Below, one piece after another: positions 16,621-24,208 of a stretch of DNA of 64,000 nt. Source of the DNA: JAICYJ01 sp963737445 (GTDB lineage: Bacteria; Actinomycetota; Thermoleophilia; Gaiellales; JAICJC01); NCBI GenBank assembly GCA_963737445.1, contig CAVTSO010000009.1:598940-662939 (forward strand), given 5' to 3'. The notes beneath the pieces are model-generated. The model was not told where the DNA came from and did no database searches. It saw only the letters and a program-made list of their open reading frames with translations. Each line of letters opens with the position of its first letter. Position 1 is the first letter of the stretch. Made by a program: the position numbers and the translations under genes.

Positions 16621-17271
16621 CTACGCCGTGGCGGCCGGTACGGCGGCCAGCGCGCGGTAGCTGTCGCCGGCCAGCGTCATCGCCTCGCGGGCACCCAGCT
16701 CCACCACGTGGGCGAGATCCTCGTCACCGCCGGCCAGCAGCGAGGGCACGTAGGTGAGCTGCAGCGATGGCTCCAGATCGCCGAAGCGGCGGCGTGCGAC
16801 TACGGTCGTCTCGTCGCGCGGAGCGGCCGCGTTGCGGGCCAGCTCGTCGCGCAGGAAGTCCGCGAAGCAGGCCGCGATCGGCTCCGCCTCGAGCCGGCAC
16901 GCGTCCAGCCGGTAGACGGTCGCATCGAACTCCAGGGGATCGTCGCCGGTGGCGTAGGCGTACTGGTCGCCCCAGGCGGTCTCGCCGATGAACCACCAGC
17001 CGTCGGCCCGACCGTCCCATGCCTGCCGCCAGCCGTCGGGGGCGTTCCAGCGGCGCATGTCGCGCACCGACCAGGGGCCGACGCCGAACACGCGGAAGTA
17101 GCCGCCGTAGGCGTCGAGGCCGTTGCTGAGTGAGAGCAGCCGGGCGTGGTCGAGCGGTAGGGGCGCGCCCGACCCGGACAGCAGGGAGGACGGCGCCAGC
17201 ATGTCGGCGGCCGGGCGCGTGCGCACCAGCCCGCGCGTCAGCAGCGCCGACAGGCAGCCGTCGACGCTCAC
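16621..17271 (-). CDS. SUKH/SMI1-KNR4-like protein
   Basis: It has 216 residues and no signal peptide or membrane segment. The stretch RLLSLSNGLDAYGGYFRVFG and the Trp-rich DGWWFIGETAWGDQYAYA, followed by a DFLRDELARNA helix, look like the SMI1/KNR4 (SUKH) fold that appears in housekeeping proteins and in immunity proteins. There is no toxin beside it. The GTG overlaps the murA stop (GTGA), so it is co-translated with murA. Function unknown. Confidence 0.5.
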   Translation of the reverse strand: MSVDGCLSALLTRGLVRTRPAADMLAPSSLLSGSGAPLPLDHARLLSLSNGLDAYGGYFRVFGVGPWSVRDMRRWNAPDGWRQAWDGRADGWWFIGETAWGDQYAYATGDDPLEFDATVYRLDACRLEAEPIAACFADFLRDELARNAAAPRDETTVVARRRFGDLEPSLQLTYVPSLLAGGDEDLAHVVELGAREAMTLAGDSYRALAAVPAATA

Positions 17272-18578
17272 GCCTCGACCCGCTCGATGCGGGCGCCCAG
17301 GTTGCGCAGGCGCTCGTCGATGCGCTCGTAGCCGCGGTCGATCTGGCCGACGTTGCCGATCCGGCTCGTGCCCTCCGCGCAGAGGCTGGCCATCAGCATC
17401 GCCATGCCGGCGCGGATGTCCGGGCTCTCCATGCGGTAGCCGTAGAGCTTGCTGGGGCCGGTGACGACGGCGCGGTGGGGATCGCACAGGATGATGCGGG
17501 CGCCCATCGAGACCAGCTTGTCGGTGAACACCAGCCGGTTCTCGAACATCTTCTCGAAGATCAGCACCGTGCCCTTGGCCTGGGTCGCCACCGCAACCGC
17601 GATCGACGTCAGGTCGGCGGGGAACATCGGCCACGGCCCGTCGTCGATCTTCGGCACCTGATCGTGGATGTCGTCGACCACCACCAGCTCCTGGCCGGGG
17701 GGCACGCGCACGCTGGTGCCCTGGACCTGGATCTCGACGCCCAGCCGCCGGAAGCTGTGACGGATCGCGCGCAAGTGCTCGACGGCCGCGTCCTCGATCA
17801 GGAGGTCGCCGCCGGTGACGGCGGCCAAGCCGATGAACGAGGCCACCTCGATGTGGTCGGGCCCGACCCGGTGGGTGCAGCCGTGCAGCGCGTCGGCGCC
17901 CTCGATCACGAGCACGTTCGAGCCGATCCCCTCGATGCCGACGCCCATCTTGCAGAGCAGGTGGCAGAGGTCCTGCACGTGCGGCTCGCAGGCGGCGTTC
18001 ATGATCACGGTCGTGCCGCGGGCGCGGGCGGCGGCCATCAGCGCGTTCTCGGTACCGGTGACGCTGGCCTCGTCGAGGTGGATCTCGGCGCCGTCGAGGC
18101 CGTCGGGCGCGCGCAGGCGGTACTCGCGATCGACCTGCACGTCGGCGCCCAGCGCGGCGAACGCCATCAGGTGGGTGTCTACCCGGCGCCGGCCGATCAC
18201 GTCGCCGCCGGGAGGCGGCACGTCGGCAGCGCCGAAGCGGGCCAGCAGCGGCCCGGCCAGCAGGATCGAGGCGCGGATGCGGGTGCACAGCTCGGGGTCG
18301 AGCTTGGTGCCGTTGACCTCGGCCGCCCACACCCGCACGGTGTTCGGGCCCTGCCACTCGACGTCGACGCCAAGCGCCGCGATCAGCTCGATCATCTCCT
18401 CGACGTCGCGGATGTGCGGGACGTTCTCGAGGATGACGGGCTCCCCGGTGAGCAGGCAGGCGGCGAGGATCGGGAGGGCCGCGTTCTTGTTGCCGGCCGG
18501 CCTGATGGCGCCCGACAGCGGCTGACAGCCCTCGATCAGGAATGCCTCCACAGTGCCCTCTCGCGTCGCGGTAGCCAT
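17268..18578 (-). CDS. murA: UDP-N-acetylglucosamine 1-carboxyvinyltransferase, Asp-type
   Basis: First committed step of peptidoglycan precursor synthesis, transferring enolpyruvyl from PEP. It has 436 residues. RPAGNKNAALP at the N-terminus and the internal repeat typical of EPSP-synthase folds are clear. At the PEP loop the usual Gly-Gly-Cys is PPPGGDVIGRRRVDTH, so the catalytic Cys is Asp (residue 126), as in mycobacteria and chlamydia, which predicts intrinsic fosfomycin resistance. I start at the second ATG (18578), eight bases after TACCCT; the first ATG (18584) is only two bases away from it. Confidence 0.95.
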   Translation of the reverse strand: MATATREGTVEAFLIEGCQPLSGAIRPAGNKNAALPILAACLLTGEPVILENVPHIRDVEEMIELIAALGVDVEWQGPNTVRVWAAEVNGTKLDPELCTRIRASILLAGPLLARFGAADVPPPGGDVIGRRRVDTHLMAFAALGADVQVDREYRLRAPDGLDGAEIHLDEASVTGTENALMAAARARGTTVIMNAACEPHVQDLCHLLCKMGVGIEGIGSNVLVIEGADALHGCTHRVGPDHIEVASFIGLAAVTGGDLLIEDAAVEHLRAIRHSFRRLGVEIQVQGTSVRVPPGQELVVVDDIHDQVPKIDDGPWPMFPADLTSIAVAVATQAKGTVLIFEKMFENRLVFTDKLVSMGARIILCDPHRAVVTGPSKLYGYRMESPDIRAGMAMLMASLCAEGTSRIGNVGQIDRGYERIDERLRNLGARIERVEA

Positions 18579-18625
18579 GGCCATCTAGGGTAGCCCCATT
18601 CGACCCGTTTGCCCGTGGTTCCTGC

Positions 18626-18631
18626 TATTTT
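18626..18631 (+). promoter_or_regulatory. -10 element of a leaderless promoter (HD-domain gene)
   Basis: TATTTT, the bases CGCCGC, then ATG at 18638. It is divergent from the murA promoter in a 59-bp gap. Confidence 0.6.
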
Positions 18632-18637
18632 CGCCGC

Positions 18638-19210
18638 ATGGACGAGCAACTGGTACGCGATCGTGACGCGGCGTGGGCGCTGCTCACCGATTGGACGCAG
18701 AGCGAGGCCCTGCGCCGCCACGCGCTGGCGGTGGAAGCATCGGTGCGCGCGTACGCGGGCTCGTTCGACGAGGACGTGGATGCGTGGGGCAACGTCGCGC
18801 TACTGCACGACTTCGACTACGAACGCCACCCGACGCTGGACAAGCACCCGTCCGATGGCGCGCCGGTGCTGCGCGAAAAGGGCTATCCGGAGTGGTTCAT
18901 CCGCGCCATCCAGTCGCACGGCGACCACACCGGCGTGCCGCGCGAGTCACAGCTCGAGCGCACGCTCTACGCCTGCGACGAGGTGTCGGGGTTCGTCCAC
19001 GCGTGCGGCCTGGTGCGGCCGGACGGGCTGACGTCGCTGGAGGCGAAGTCGGTGCGAAAAAAGCTGAAGCAGCCCAGCTTCGCGAAGGGCGTGAACCGCG
19101 ACGACGTCGTCCAGGGAGCCGAGCAGCTCGGCGTCGACCTAGACGAGCACATCACGTTCGTGATCGCGGCGCTGCGGCCGATCTCGGCCGAGCTGGGCCT
19201 GCGCAGCTAG
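18638..19210 (+). CDS. HD-domain hydrolase
   Basis: Predicted metal-dependent phosphohydrolase of 190 residues. LRRHALAVEASVRAYA supplies the first His, LLHDFDYERHP the HD pair, and IQSHGDHTG plus YACDEVSGFVHA the remaining metal ligands, in the spacing of HDIG-type proteins. No second domain is present, so the nucleotide or other substrate is unknown. It stands alone, driven by a leaderless promoter; its TAG shares the tetramer CTAG with the stop of the converging aminotransferase. Confidence 0.85.
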   Translation: MDEQLVRDRDAAWALLTDWTQSEALRRHALAVEASVRAYAGSFDEDVDAWGNVALLHDFDYERHPTLDKHPSDGAPVLREKGYPEWFIRAIQSHGDHTGVPRESQLERTLYACDEVSGFVHACGLVRPDGLTSLEAKSVRKKLKQPSFAKGVNRDDVVQGAEQLGVDLDEHITFVIAALRPISAELGLRS

Positions 19211-20307
19211 CCGAGCGCGGCCGCCAGGCGCTCCACGTCGTCGTCGCTCGTCCATGCGCCGATGGAGACGCGCAGCCAGGGCGTGTCGGGGATGTAGCGC
19301 GCGAGGATGCCCTGCGCCGCGAGCCGCTCGTTGAGGGCGACGGTGTCCTCCTGCCCGGCCACGGTGAGGGCTATCAGCGGTGCGCCGTCGTTGCCGTGAT
19401 CGGCGACGGTGACGCCGGGCTGCCGGCGCAGGCGCTCGCGGGCGCGGCTCGCGTTTTCGGCGGTCTGCCCCAGCCAGGCCTCGCGGCCGCCGGGCAGCGA
19501 TTCGACCCACTCGATGGCGGCGCCGATGCCGGCCACGGTGACGGTGTCGAGCGTGCCGCCGTCGAAGCGGGCCGCGGTCGGGAGGAAGTCGCCGACCACT
19601 CCCTGCTCGAGGTTCCAGTAGCTCGACTGGGCCGTCCACGCACGGTCCTGCCACTGCGGGGACACCCACAGGCCGCCACTGCCCTGCGGGCCGAGCAGCC
19701 ACTTCTGGCCGGAGAAGGCGTAGAAGTCGGCGCCGCTGGCGGCCGCGTCGACGGCGATCGCGCCGGCCGACTGGGCGCCGTCCAGGAGCAGCGACGCTCC
19801 GACCGCGTGCGCGGCCACGGAGATCGCGGCCACGTCCAGCACCCGGCCGGTCGTCCACAGCACGTGCGACACGGCCACCATGCGGGTGCCGTCGCCGATG
19901 CCGTCCAGCAGGCGCTCGGGGGGCAGTTCGACGACGCGCACGCCCGCACGGCGGGCGATCACATCCAGCGGGCTGCGGATGCCGGGGTGCTCCTCGGTGG
20001 TGGTCAGCACCTCGTCGCCGGCCTGCCAGTCGATGCCCGAGATGACGATGCCGACGCCCTGCGTGGTGGAGCTGGTCAGCGCGATCTGCTCGGGCGGCGC
20101 GCCGACGGCACGGCCCAGCGCGGCGCGGGCGCGGTCGCGCAGCTCGCGGTAGTGCTGGAAGGCGGCCATGCCGATGCGGGGCTCGGCAAGAGACTTGTCC
20201 AGCTCGCGCCGCATGGCCTCGGCGGCAGGCCGGGGCAGCGGCCCGTTGGTGCCGGCGTTCAGGTAGGCAACGCCCTCCACCGAGGGCAGATCGGACCGGA
20301 TGCTCAC
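19207..20307 (-). CDS. Class V aminotransferase-fold PLP enzyme
   Basis: It has 366 residues. The fold type I core is clear: YLNAGTNGPLPRPA at the N-terminus, TSSTTQGVGIVISG for phosphate, LLLDGAQSAGAIAVD with the PLP Asp, and AFSGQKWLLGPQGSGGLW with the PLP Lys. The C-terminal domain ends in LRVSIGAWTSDDDVERL. It is closer to cysteine desulfurase-like/isopenicillin epimerase-like enzymes than to known desulfurases, and no catalytic-Cys loop is evident, so the substrate is unknown. The GTG overlaps the stop of the EEP gene. Confidence 0.85.
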   Translation of the reverse strand: MSIRSDLPSVEGVAYLNAGTNGPLPRPAAEAMRRELDKSLAEPRIGMAAFQHYRELRDRARAALGRAVGAPPEQIALTSSTTQGVGIVISGIDWQAGDEVLTTTEEHPGIRSPLDVIARRAGVRVVELPPERLLDGIGDGTRMVAVSHVLWTTGRVLDVAAISVAAHAVGASLLLDGAQSAGAIAVDAAASGADFYAFSGQKWLLGPQGSGGLWVSPQWQDRAWTAQSSYWNLEQGVVGDFLPTAARFDGGTLDTVTVAGIGAAIEWVESLPGGREAWLGQTAENASRARERLRRQPGVTVADHGNDGAPLIALTVAGQEDTVALNERLAAQGILARYIPDTPWLRVSIGAWTSDDDVERLAAALG

Positions 20308-21114
20308 AATGTCACCACCACGTCGACGGGATCATGGTCAGAGAGGCGCACGGGCAGGTCGTCGTCCAGGTACAGGTCGCGGAGCTCGGGCGGCCACGCC
20401 GCCGGTGGCGACTCGACCTGCATGCCGCGGACGAAGAGGTGATCGACGCCGGGATGCAGCTTGGTGGCGTCCTCGATCCAGCCGCGTGCGGCGAGCGCCT
20501 GCAGGCCGGGCGAGCGGGCCTCGGCGTTGAGGTCGCCGCCCAGGAGCATCGGGGCGCCGCGTGCGAAGCGCTCGAGCACGTAGCCGGCACGCTCCAGCTG
20601 CTGGCGGTTGTCGCCGGAGTCGGCGTGGACGTTGGCGAGCGTGAGCTCGCGGCCGGCGGATCGGTGGCGGAGGCGCACCAGCTGGGCGATGCGGGGCTCT
20701 CCGCGAAGTCGGCGGCGGTCGTTGATCTGGACGCGGCGGGCCGACACGAGCAGCAGCTCGGCGCCGTAGAGGACGGCGTTGGCCTGGCCCTCGACCTGAG
20801 TGCGGACGAGGTCGGGCAGGGCGCGACCCACTGCGGCACCGAGCGCCAGCGGCAGGGGCACGTGCAAGAACGGGATGTGGGCGCCGTAGGCGGGGGCCAG
20901 CGTTAGGCCCATGCCGGTGCGCTCGCTCATGAGAGCGCCGGCCCACACCGGCACCTCCTGCAGCAGAACGAGGTCGGGCGCGTCGCGGACGATCAGCTCG
21001 CACATCTCATCGAGCAGCTTGCGATGGACGTGACCGTGCTGTCGGTCGGGCGGGATGTCGCGGCCGTGGGCGATGTTCCAGGCGCGGACGTCGGATGCGT
21101 ACGGGATCGCTCAC
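20304..21114 (-). CDS. Endonuclease/exonuclease/phosphatase-family protein, apparent 5' frameshift
   Basis: EEP-fold phosphodiesterase. In the main frame, VRAWNIAHGR (metal Asn), LVLLQEVPVW (metal Glu), LTLANVHADSG, MLLGGDLNAEA and the C-terminal RLSDHDPVDVVV (Asp-His) are all present, so the core is intact. The problem is the start: the only ATG in this frame (21005) would cut off the WNIAHG motif. A GTG at 21114 has a perfect leaderless promoter but reads another frame; dropping one base of the CCCG near 21102-21105 joins them. I annotate from that GTG and treat the join as a probable one-base insertion. Confidence 0.75.
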
Positions 21115-21120
21115 GAGGGC

Positions 21121-21156
21121 GATGCTACCGGGCGACCGCCGGGCACCGGTAGCATC
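21121..21156. promoter_or_regulatory. Palindromic divergent leaderless promoter
   Basis: Perfect 11-bp inverted repeat (GATGCTACCGG at 21121-21131, CCGGTAGCATC at 21146-21156) with a 14-bp centre. Each arm carries TAGCAT pointing outward, and in each direction seven bases separate it from a start codon: ATG at 21163 on the plus strand and GTG at 21114 on the minus strand. The symmetry suggests one regulator site or simply mirrored -10 elements. Confidence 0.6.
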
Positions 21157-21162
21157 CCGGGC

Positions 21163-21507
21163 ATGAGGATTCCCGGGAGGGCTCGGTTCGGAGACGTGAT
21201 TGCGCGGCAGCTGGCGATGTTCGCCGACGACCACCGCGACCTGATGCTGCGGGTCGAGCAGGCGCGGGTGTCGTACACGCATGCGGGCGCGAGCGAGGCG
21301 GAGGAACGCTACGGCGACTACATGGACCTGGTCGAGGAGGCGGAGGAGGAGCTGCTGGCGCTGCGCGACCGGTATGCGGAGACGATGGCGGCGCGGGATC
21401 GGATGCGGTACGAGCGCGAGTTTTCGAAGGCGGCGGAGAGGCGGCTGCCGTCGCTGGTGGTGCGGCGCATCTACCAGCGCGCGATGGATCCGGATCTTGA
21501 CGAGTGA
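21163..21507 (+). CDS. Conserved-looking charged coiled-coil protein
   Basis: I do not recognise this family. It has 114 residues, no signal peptide or membrane segment, and a long Glu/Arg-rich helix (EAEERYGDYMDLVEEAEEEL) predicted as coiled coil, ending DPDLDE. The ATG at 21163 is chosen because the leaderless promoter points at it; an upstream in-frame start at 21055 lies inside the divergent gene. It is followed 3 bp later by the dedA-like gene and is probably co-transcribed. Confidence 0.6.
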   Translation: MRIPGRARFGDVIARQLAMFADDHRDLMLRVEQARVSYTHAGASEAEERYGDYMDLVEEAEEELLALRDRYAETMAARDRMRYEREFSKAAERRLPSLVVRRIYQRAMDPDLDE

Positions 21508-21510
21508 GAT

Positions 21511-22092
21511 GTGAGCACGCTGGTCGGCTGGTTCGAGAACCACGCCTACCTGCTCGTGTTCGTGACGGTGACGCTGGAGCTGGTGGGGGTGCCGTTTCCG
21601 TCTGAGACGATCCTGATCGGCGCCGGAGCGGCGGCGGCGGCGGGACATCTGAACGTGCTGCTGGTGATGGCGGTGGCAGCGATCGCGGCGACGCTGGGCG
21701 CGCTGGGGGGATACGAGATCGGGCGGATCGGCGGGCGGCCGCTGCTGGACCGGCTGGTGGCGCGCGGGTGGCCGCGGCAGCAGCAGGTGCTGCGGGTCGA
21801 GGAGTTCTTCGGGCGGCACGGCGGCAAGTCGCTGGTGGGCGCGCGGTTCGTGCCGTTCGTGCGGATCTTCGCGCCCTGGATGGCGGGGGCAGCGGGGATG
21901 CCGCTGCGCCATTTCGCGGCGTGGAACGTGGTCGGTGCAGTGGCCTGGGTGGTGATCGTGACAGGAGCCGGGTTTGTGTTCGGGGAGTCGCTGGCGGCGA
22001 TCGAGGCCAGCGTCGGGCCGGTGGCGGCGGCGGTGGCGGCGGCGGCCGTGGCGGGGGTGTTCGTCCTGCATCGCGTCCGAGCCCGCGGCTAG
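21511..22092 (+). CDS. DedA family membrane protein
   Basis: DedA/VTT-domain integral membrane protein, 193 residues, proposed lipid scramblase/transporter. The first helix region has ELVGVPFPSETIL, then GYEIGRIGGRPLLDR, FFGRHGGKSLVGARFVPFVRIFAPWMAGAAGM (the conserved Arg and Pro), and two C-terminal hydrophobic helices. The GTG at 21511 follows the previous stop by three bases, so it is translated as part of that transcript. Confidence 0.9.
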   Translation: MSTLVGWFENHAYLLVFVTVTLELVGVPFPSETILIGAGAAAAAGHLNVLLVMAVAAIAATLGALGGYEIGRIGGRPLLDRLVARGWPRQQQVLRVEEFFGRHGGKSLVGARFVPFVRIFAPWMAGAAGMPLRHFAAWNVVGAVAWVVIVTGAGFVFGESLAAIEASVGPVAAAVAAAAVAGVFVLHRVRARG

Positions 22093-22104
22093 CCTCCGGC
22101 GTCC

Positions 22105-22299
22105 ATGGCCCGAACGCCCAAGAAGCGCCAGCAGCCCCGGTGCCACTCGTGCCACCGGCGCTCGCTGCGGTGGCTGGAAGGGCGCCAGCGCTTCATGTGC
22201 GACTCCTGCGGCAAGGTCTTCGACCTGGCCGTCGTCGAGCGGCACAACCCGGGCCTGCAGCTGTTCGAGCCGCAGCTGCACATGGACGTCGCCGGCTAG
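22105..22299 (+). CDS. Small zinc-ribbon protein
   Basis: 64 residues with two CxxC knuckles (RCHSCHRR and MCDSCGKVF) separated by 17 residues, a classical zinc ribbon, preceded by a basic N-terminus. No known family could be assigned. A TAGCCT lies nine bases upstream, so it may have its own near-leaderless promoter as well as readthrough from dedA. A strong hairpin follows the stop codon. Confidence 0.65.
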   Translation: MARTPKKRQQPRCHSCHRRSLRWLEGRQRFMCDSCGKVFDLAVVERHNPGLQLFEPQLHMDVAG

Positions 22300-22313
22300 C
22301 GCAGCCCGTCGGT

Positions 22314-22338
22314 GATTCGTCACGGCCCGTGACGAATC
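22314..22338. terminator. Perfect 11-bp hairpin after the zinc-ribbon gene
   Basis: GATTCGTCACG, a GCC loop, CGTGACGAATC. It lies 15 bp after the stop codon. There is no T-tract, but a perfect stem of this length in an otherwise repeat-only gap is likely to stop transcription before the repeat array. Confidence 0.5.
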
Positions 22339-22722
22339 TGGAGGCAACACGAGTGCCAGGCGCGGCTGTTGCGCTCCCAGAAGTGTCCACGCACCCGTAA
22401 CACGCACTGATCGCAACCGCGCCATGACGGCTCGTATGCATCTTGGAGGCAACACGGGTGCCAGGCGCGACTGTTGCGCTCACGGAACGGTCAACGCGCC
22501 CGTTACGCGAGCAGATCGCAACCCGGCTGTCAGCGCCTGACGCAACCTTGGTGGCAACACCGGTGCCAGGCGCGGCTGTTGCGCTCCCAGAAGCGTCAAC
22601 GCGCCCGTCACGCGCACGAATTGCAACCCCGCCGTCACCGCTCGCAAGCACCTTGCGGGCAACACCGGTGCCAGGCGCGGCTGTTGCGCTCCCGGAAGTG
22701 TCATCGCGGCCGTTGCATACGA
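22338..22722. repeat. Tandem array of 105-bp repeats (three full copies and one partial)
   Basis: The block GGCAACAC begins at 22343, 22448, 22553 and 22658, exactly 105 bp apart each time. The most conserved part runs about 41 bp (GGCAACAC.GGTGCCAGGCGC then GCTGTTGCGCTCCC.GAA) and holds a GCAACA/TGTTGC inverted repeat; the remaining ~64 bp are also alignable but more diverged. This 450-bp gap contains no convincing gene: several frames are open only because of base composition. The last copy runs into the imuB promoter. Confidence 0.85.
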
Positions 22723-22741
22723 ACACATGTTCGCCTATGCT
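22713..22741 (+). promoter_or_regulatory. imuB-dnaE2 promoter with LexA (SOS) box
   Basis: TTGCAT (-35, 22713-22718), a 17-bp spacer and TATGCT (-10, 22736-22741). Inside the spacer is CGAACACATGTTCG (22720-22733), a perfect palindrome matching the actinobacterial LexA consensus core CGAAC-N4-GTTCG. LexA bound here would block polymerase, so DNA damage should induce the operon. Confidence 0.85.
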
Positions 22742-22750
22742 GGAGAGCCC

Positions 22751-23938
22751 TTGCCGAAACGCCCCCGCATCCTGGTCTGTGCGCTCGTCCCCCGCTTCGC
22801 GCTGCGGGTGGCGATGGGCGGGTCGCTGGGCGATGTCCCGGCGGCGCTGGCCCCGGAGGCGGGCGACTCGCCGCTGGTGGGCGAGGTGAATGCCGCCGCG
22901 GCCACCTTTGGCGTGCGGCCCGGGATGCGTGCCGGCGAGGCGATCGCCCGCTGCCCGGGAATCCGGCTGGTCACCGCCGACCCCGGTGCCGTTGCCGATG
23001 CCGCCGAGGAGCTGCTGGCCGGCCTGGAGGCGATCGGCGCCGCCGTCGAGCCGCTCGAGCCCGGCCACGCGCTGTTCCGCGCCGACGGCCTGCTGCGCAT
23101 GCACGGCGGCCTCGGCCGCCTGCTGCACGCCGCCGGGCAGCTGCTCCCGCCTGGGGGCCGGATCGGCGCCGGTCCCGGCCGCTTCACCGCCCGGGCCGCC
23201 GCCATCAAGGCCCGACCCGGCCGCCCGCGCGTGGTCGACGCAGACGGCGCGCCCGGCTTCATCGGCCGCATGGCGATCGGCCGCCTGGGCCTCGACCCTC
23301 GCATCACCGACGAGCTGGAGGCGCTCGGCATCCGCACCGCCGGCGCGCTGGCCGCGCTCCCGCTCCCCGCCGTGGCCGATCGCTTCGGCCCCGCCGGCAT
23401 CGCCGGCCGCCGCCTCGCCCAGGGTGAGGACGAGGACCACGTCGCGCCGCGCATGCCACCCCAGCCGCTGCGCGAGTGGATCGACTTCCCCGAGCCGGTG
23501 GGCGACGAGGCCACCCTCCAGCAGGCCGCCACCCTGCTGGTCGAGCGCCTGCTGGCCACTCCCCGCCGGGCCGGCCGTCCCGTCCGCACGCTCACGCTCT
23601 CCGCGCGACTGTCCGCCGGCGGATCCTGGCGCCGCCCCGTGCGCCTGCGCGACGCCACCTCCGAGCCGCGTCGCCTGCGCGACGCCCTGCTCCCCGCCCT
23701 CTCCGGCCTGCCCGGCGCGCTCGACCGGCTGACCATGGAGCTGGCCGAGCTGGGCGAGCCGGGCGGCCGCCAGCAGCTCCTGATGCGCCCCGCCTCCGAG
23801 GTGCGCCGCGAGCGCGCCTCGGAGGCGGCCCGCCAGCTGCGCGCCGCCATGGGCGAGGGCCACCTGCTGCGCGTCGTCGAGGTCGCCCCCTGGTCACGCC
23901 TGCCGGAGGGCCGGGAGCTGCTCGTGCCGTACGAGTAA
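22751..23938 (+). CDS. imuB: ImuB-type inactive Y-family polymerase
   Basis: Mutasome adaptor related to Y-family polymerases, which links DnaE2 to the sliding clamp. It has 395 residues from a TTG at 22751, just downstream of GGAGAG; an ATG at 22727 lies inside the LexA box and upstream of the predicted transcription start, so I reject it. FGVRPGMRAGEA, ALFRADGLLRMHGG, ARAAAIKARPG and the helix-hairpin-helix-like LGIRTAGALAALPLPA match ImuB; the acidic catalytic triad of active Y polymerases is not evident. First gene of the SOS cassette. Confidence 0.88.
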   Translation: MPKRPRILVCALVPRFALRVAMGGSLGDVPAALAPEAGDSPLVGEVNAAAATFGVRPGMRAGEAIARCPGIRLVTADPGAVADAAEELLAGLEAIGAAVEPLEPGHALFRADGLLRMHGGLGRLLHAAGQLLPPGGRIGAGPGRFTARAAAIKARPGRPRVVDADGAPGFIGRMAIGRLGLDPRITDELEALGIRTAGALAALPLPAVADRFGPAGIAGRRLAQGEDEDHVAPRMPPQPLREWIDFPEPVGDEATLQQAATLLVERLLATPRRAGRPVRTLTLSARLSAGGSWRRPVRLRDATSEPRRLRDALLPALSGLPGALDRLTMELAELGEPGGRQQLLMRPASEVRRERASEAARQLRAAMGEGHLLRVVEVAPWSRLPEGRELLVPYE

Positions 23939-23956
23939 CCGAAGGTGAAGGGGGTC

Positions 23957-24208
23957 ATGGATCGCACATACGTACGCCGGCTGGGGCTTCCCCGCCCCAT
24001 CCACGTCACCACCGACCAGGCCGGCCTGCCCGTGGCCGTCGCCAACCGCCCCGTCTCCGTCACCCGCGACGAGTGGCGGGTCGAGGAGGGCTGGTGGACG
24101 CGCCGCCCCGTCCACCGCATCTACTTCGACCTGGTGCTGGCCGACGGCCGCAACACCGTCGTCTTCTGCGATCGCCGCCACGGCCGCTGGTACGAGCAGC
24201 GCGCATGA
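23957..24208 (+). CDS. DUF6504-type small protein of the mutasome cassette
   Basis: 83 residues, basic, with Trp/Arg-rich core (EWRVEEGWWTRRPVHRIYFD ending in a VVFCDRRHGRWYEQR strand), no membrane segment. It resembles the short proteins encoded beside dnaE2 in actinobacteria (DUF6504). It sits where imuA or imuA' might be expected, but is far too short to be a RecA-like ImuA. SD-like GAAGGGGG precedes the ATG; its stop overlaps the dnaE2 ATG (ATGA). Its role is unknown; the position predicts a part in translesion synthesis. Confidence 0.7.
   Translation: MDRTYVRRLGLPRPIHVTTDQAGLPVAVANRPVSVTRDEWRVEEGWWTRRPVHRIYFDLVLADGRNTVVFCDRRHGRWYEQRA

Noticed and set aside
22338..22722. CRISPR array
   Set aside because: The period is 105 bp and the spacer-like parts are homologous to each other, not unique; no cas gene is nearby.
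22443..22889. A 35-residue-repeat protein encoded by the repeat array
   Set aside because: 105 is a multiple of three, so several frames stay open on both strands; the first copy has a stop, there is no ribosome-binding site and the frame runs into imuB out of phase.
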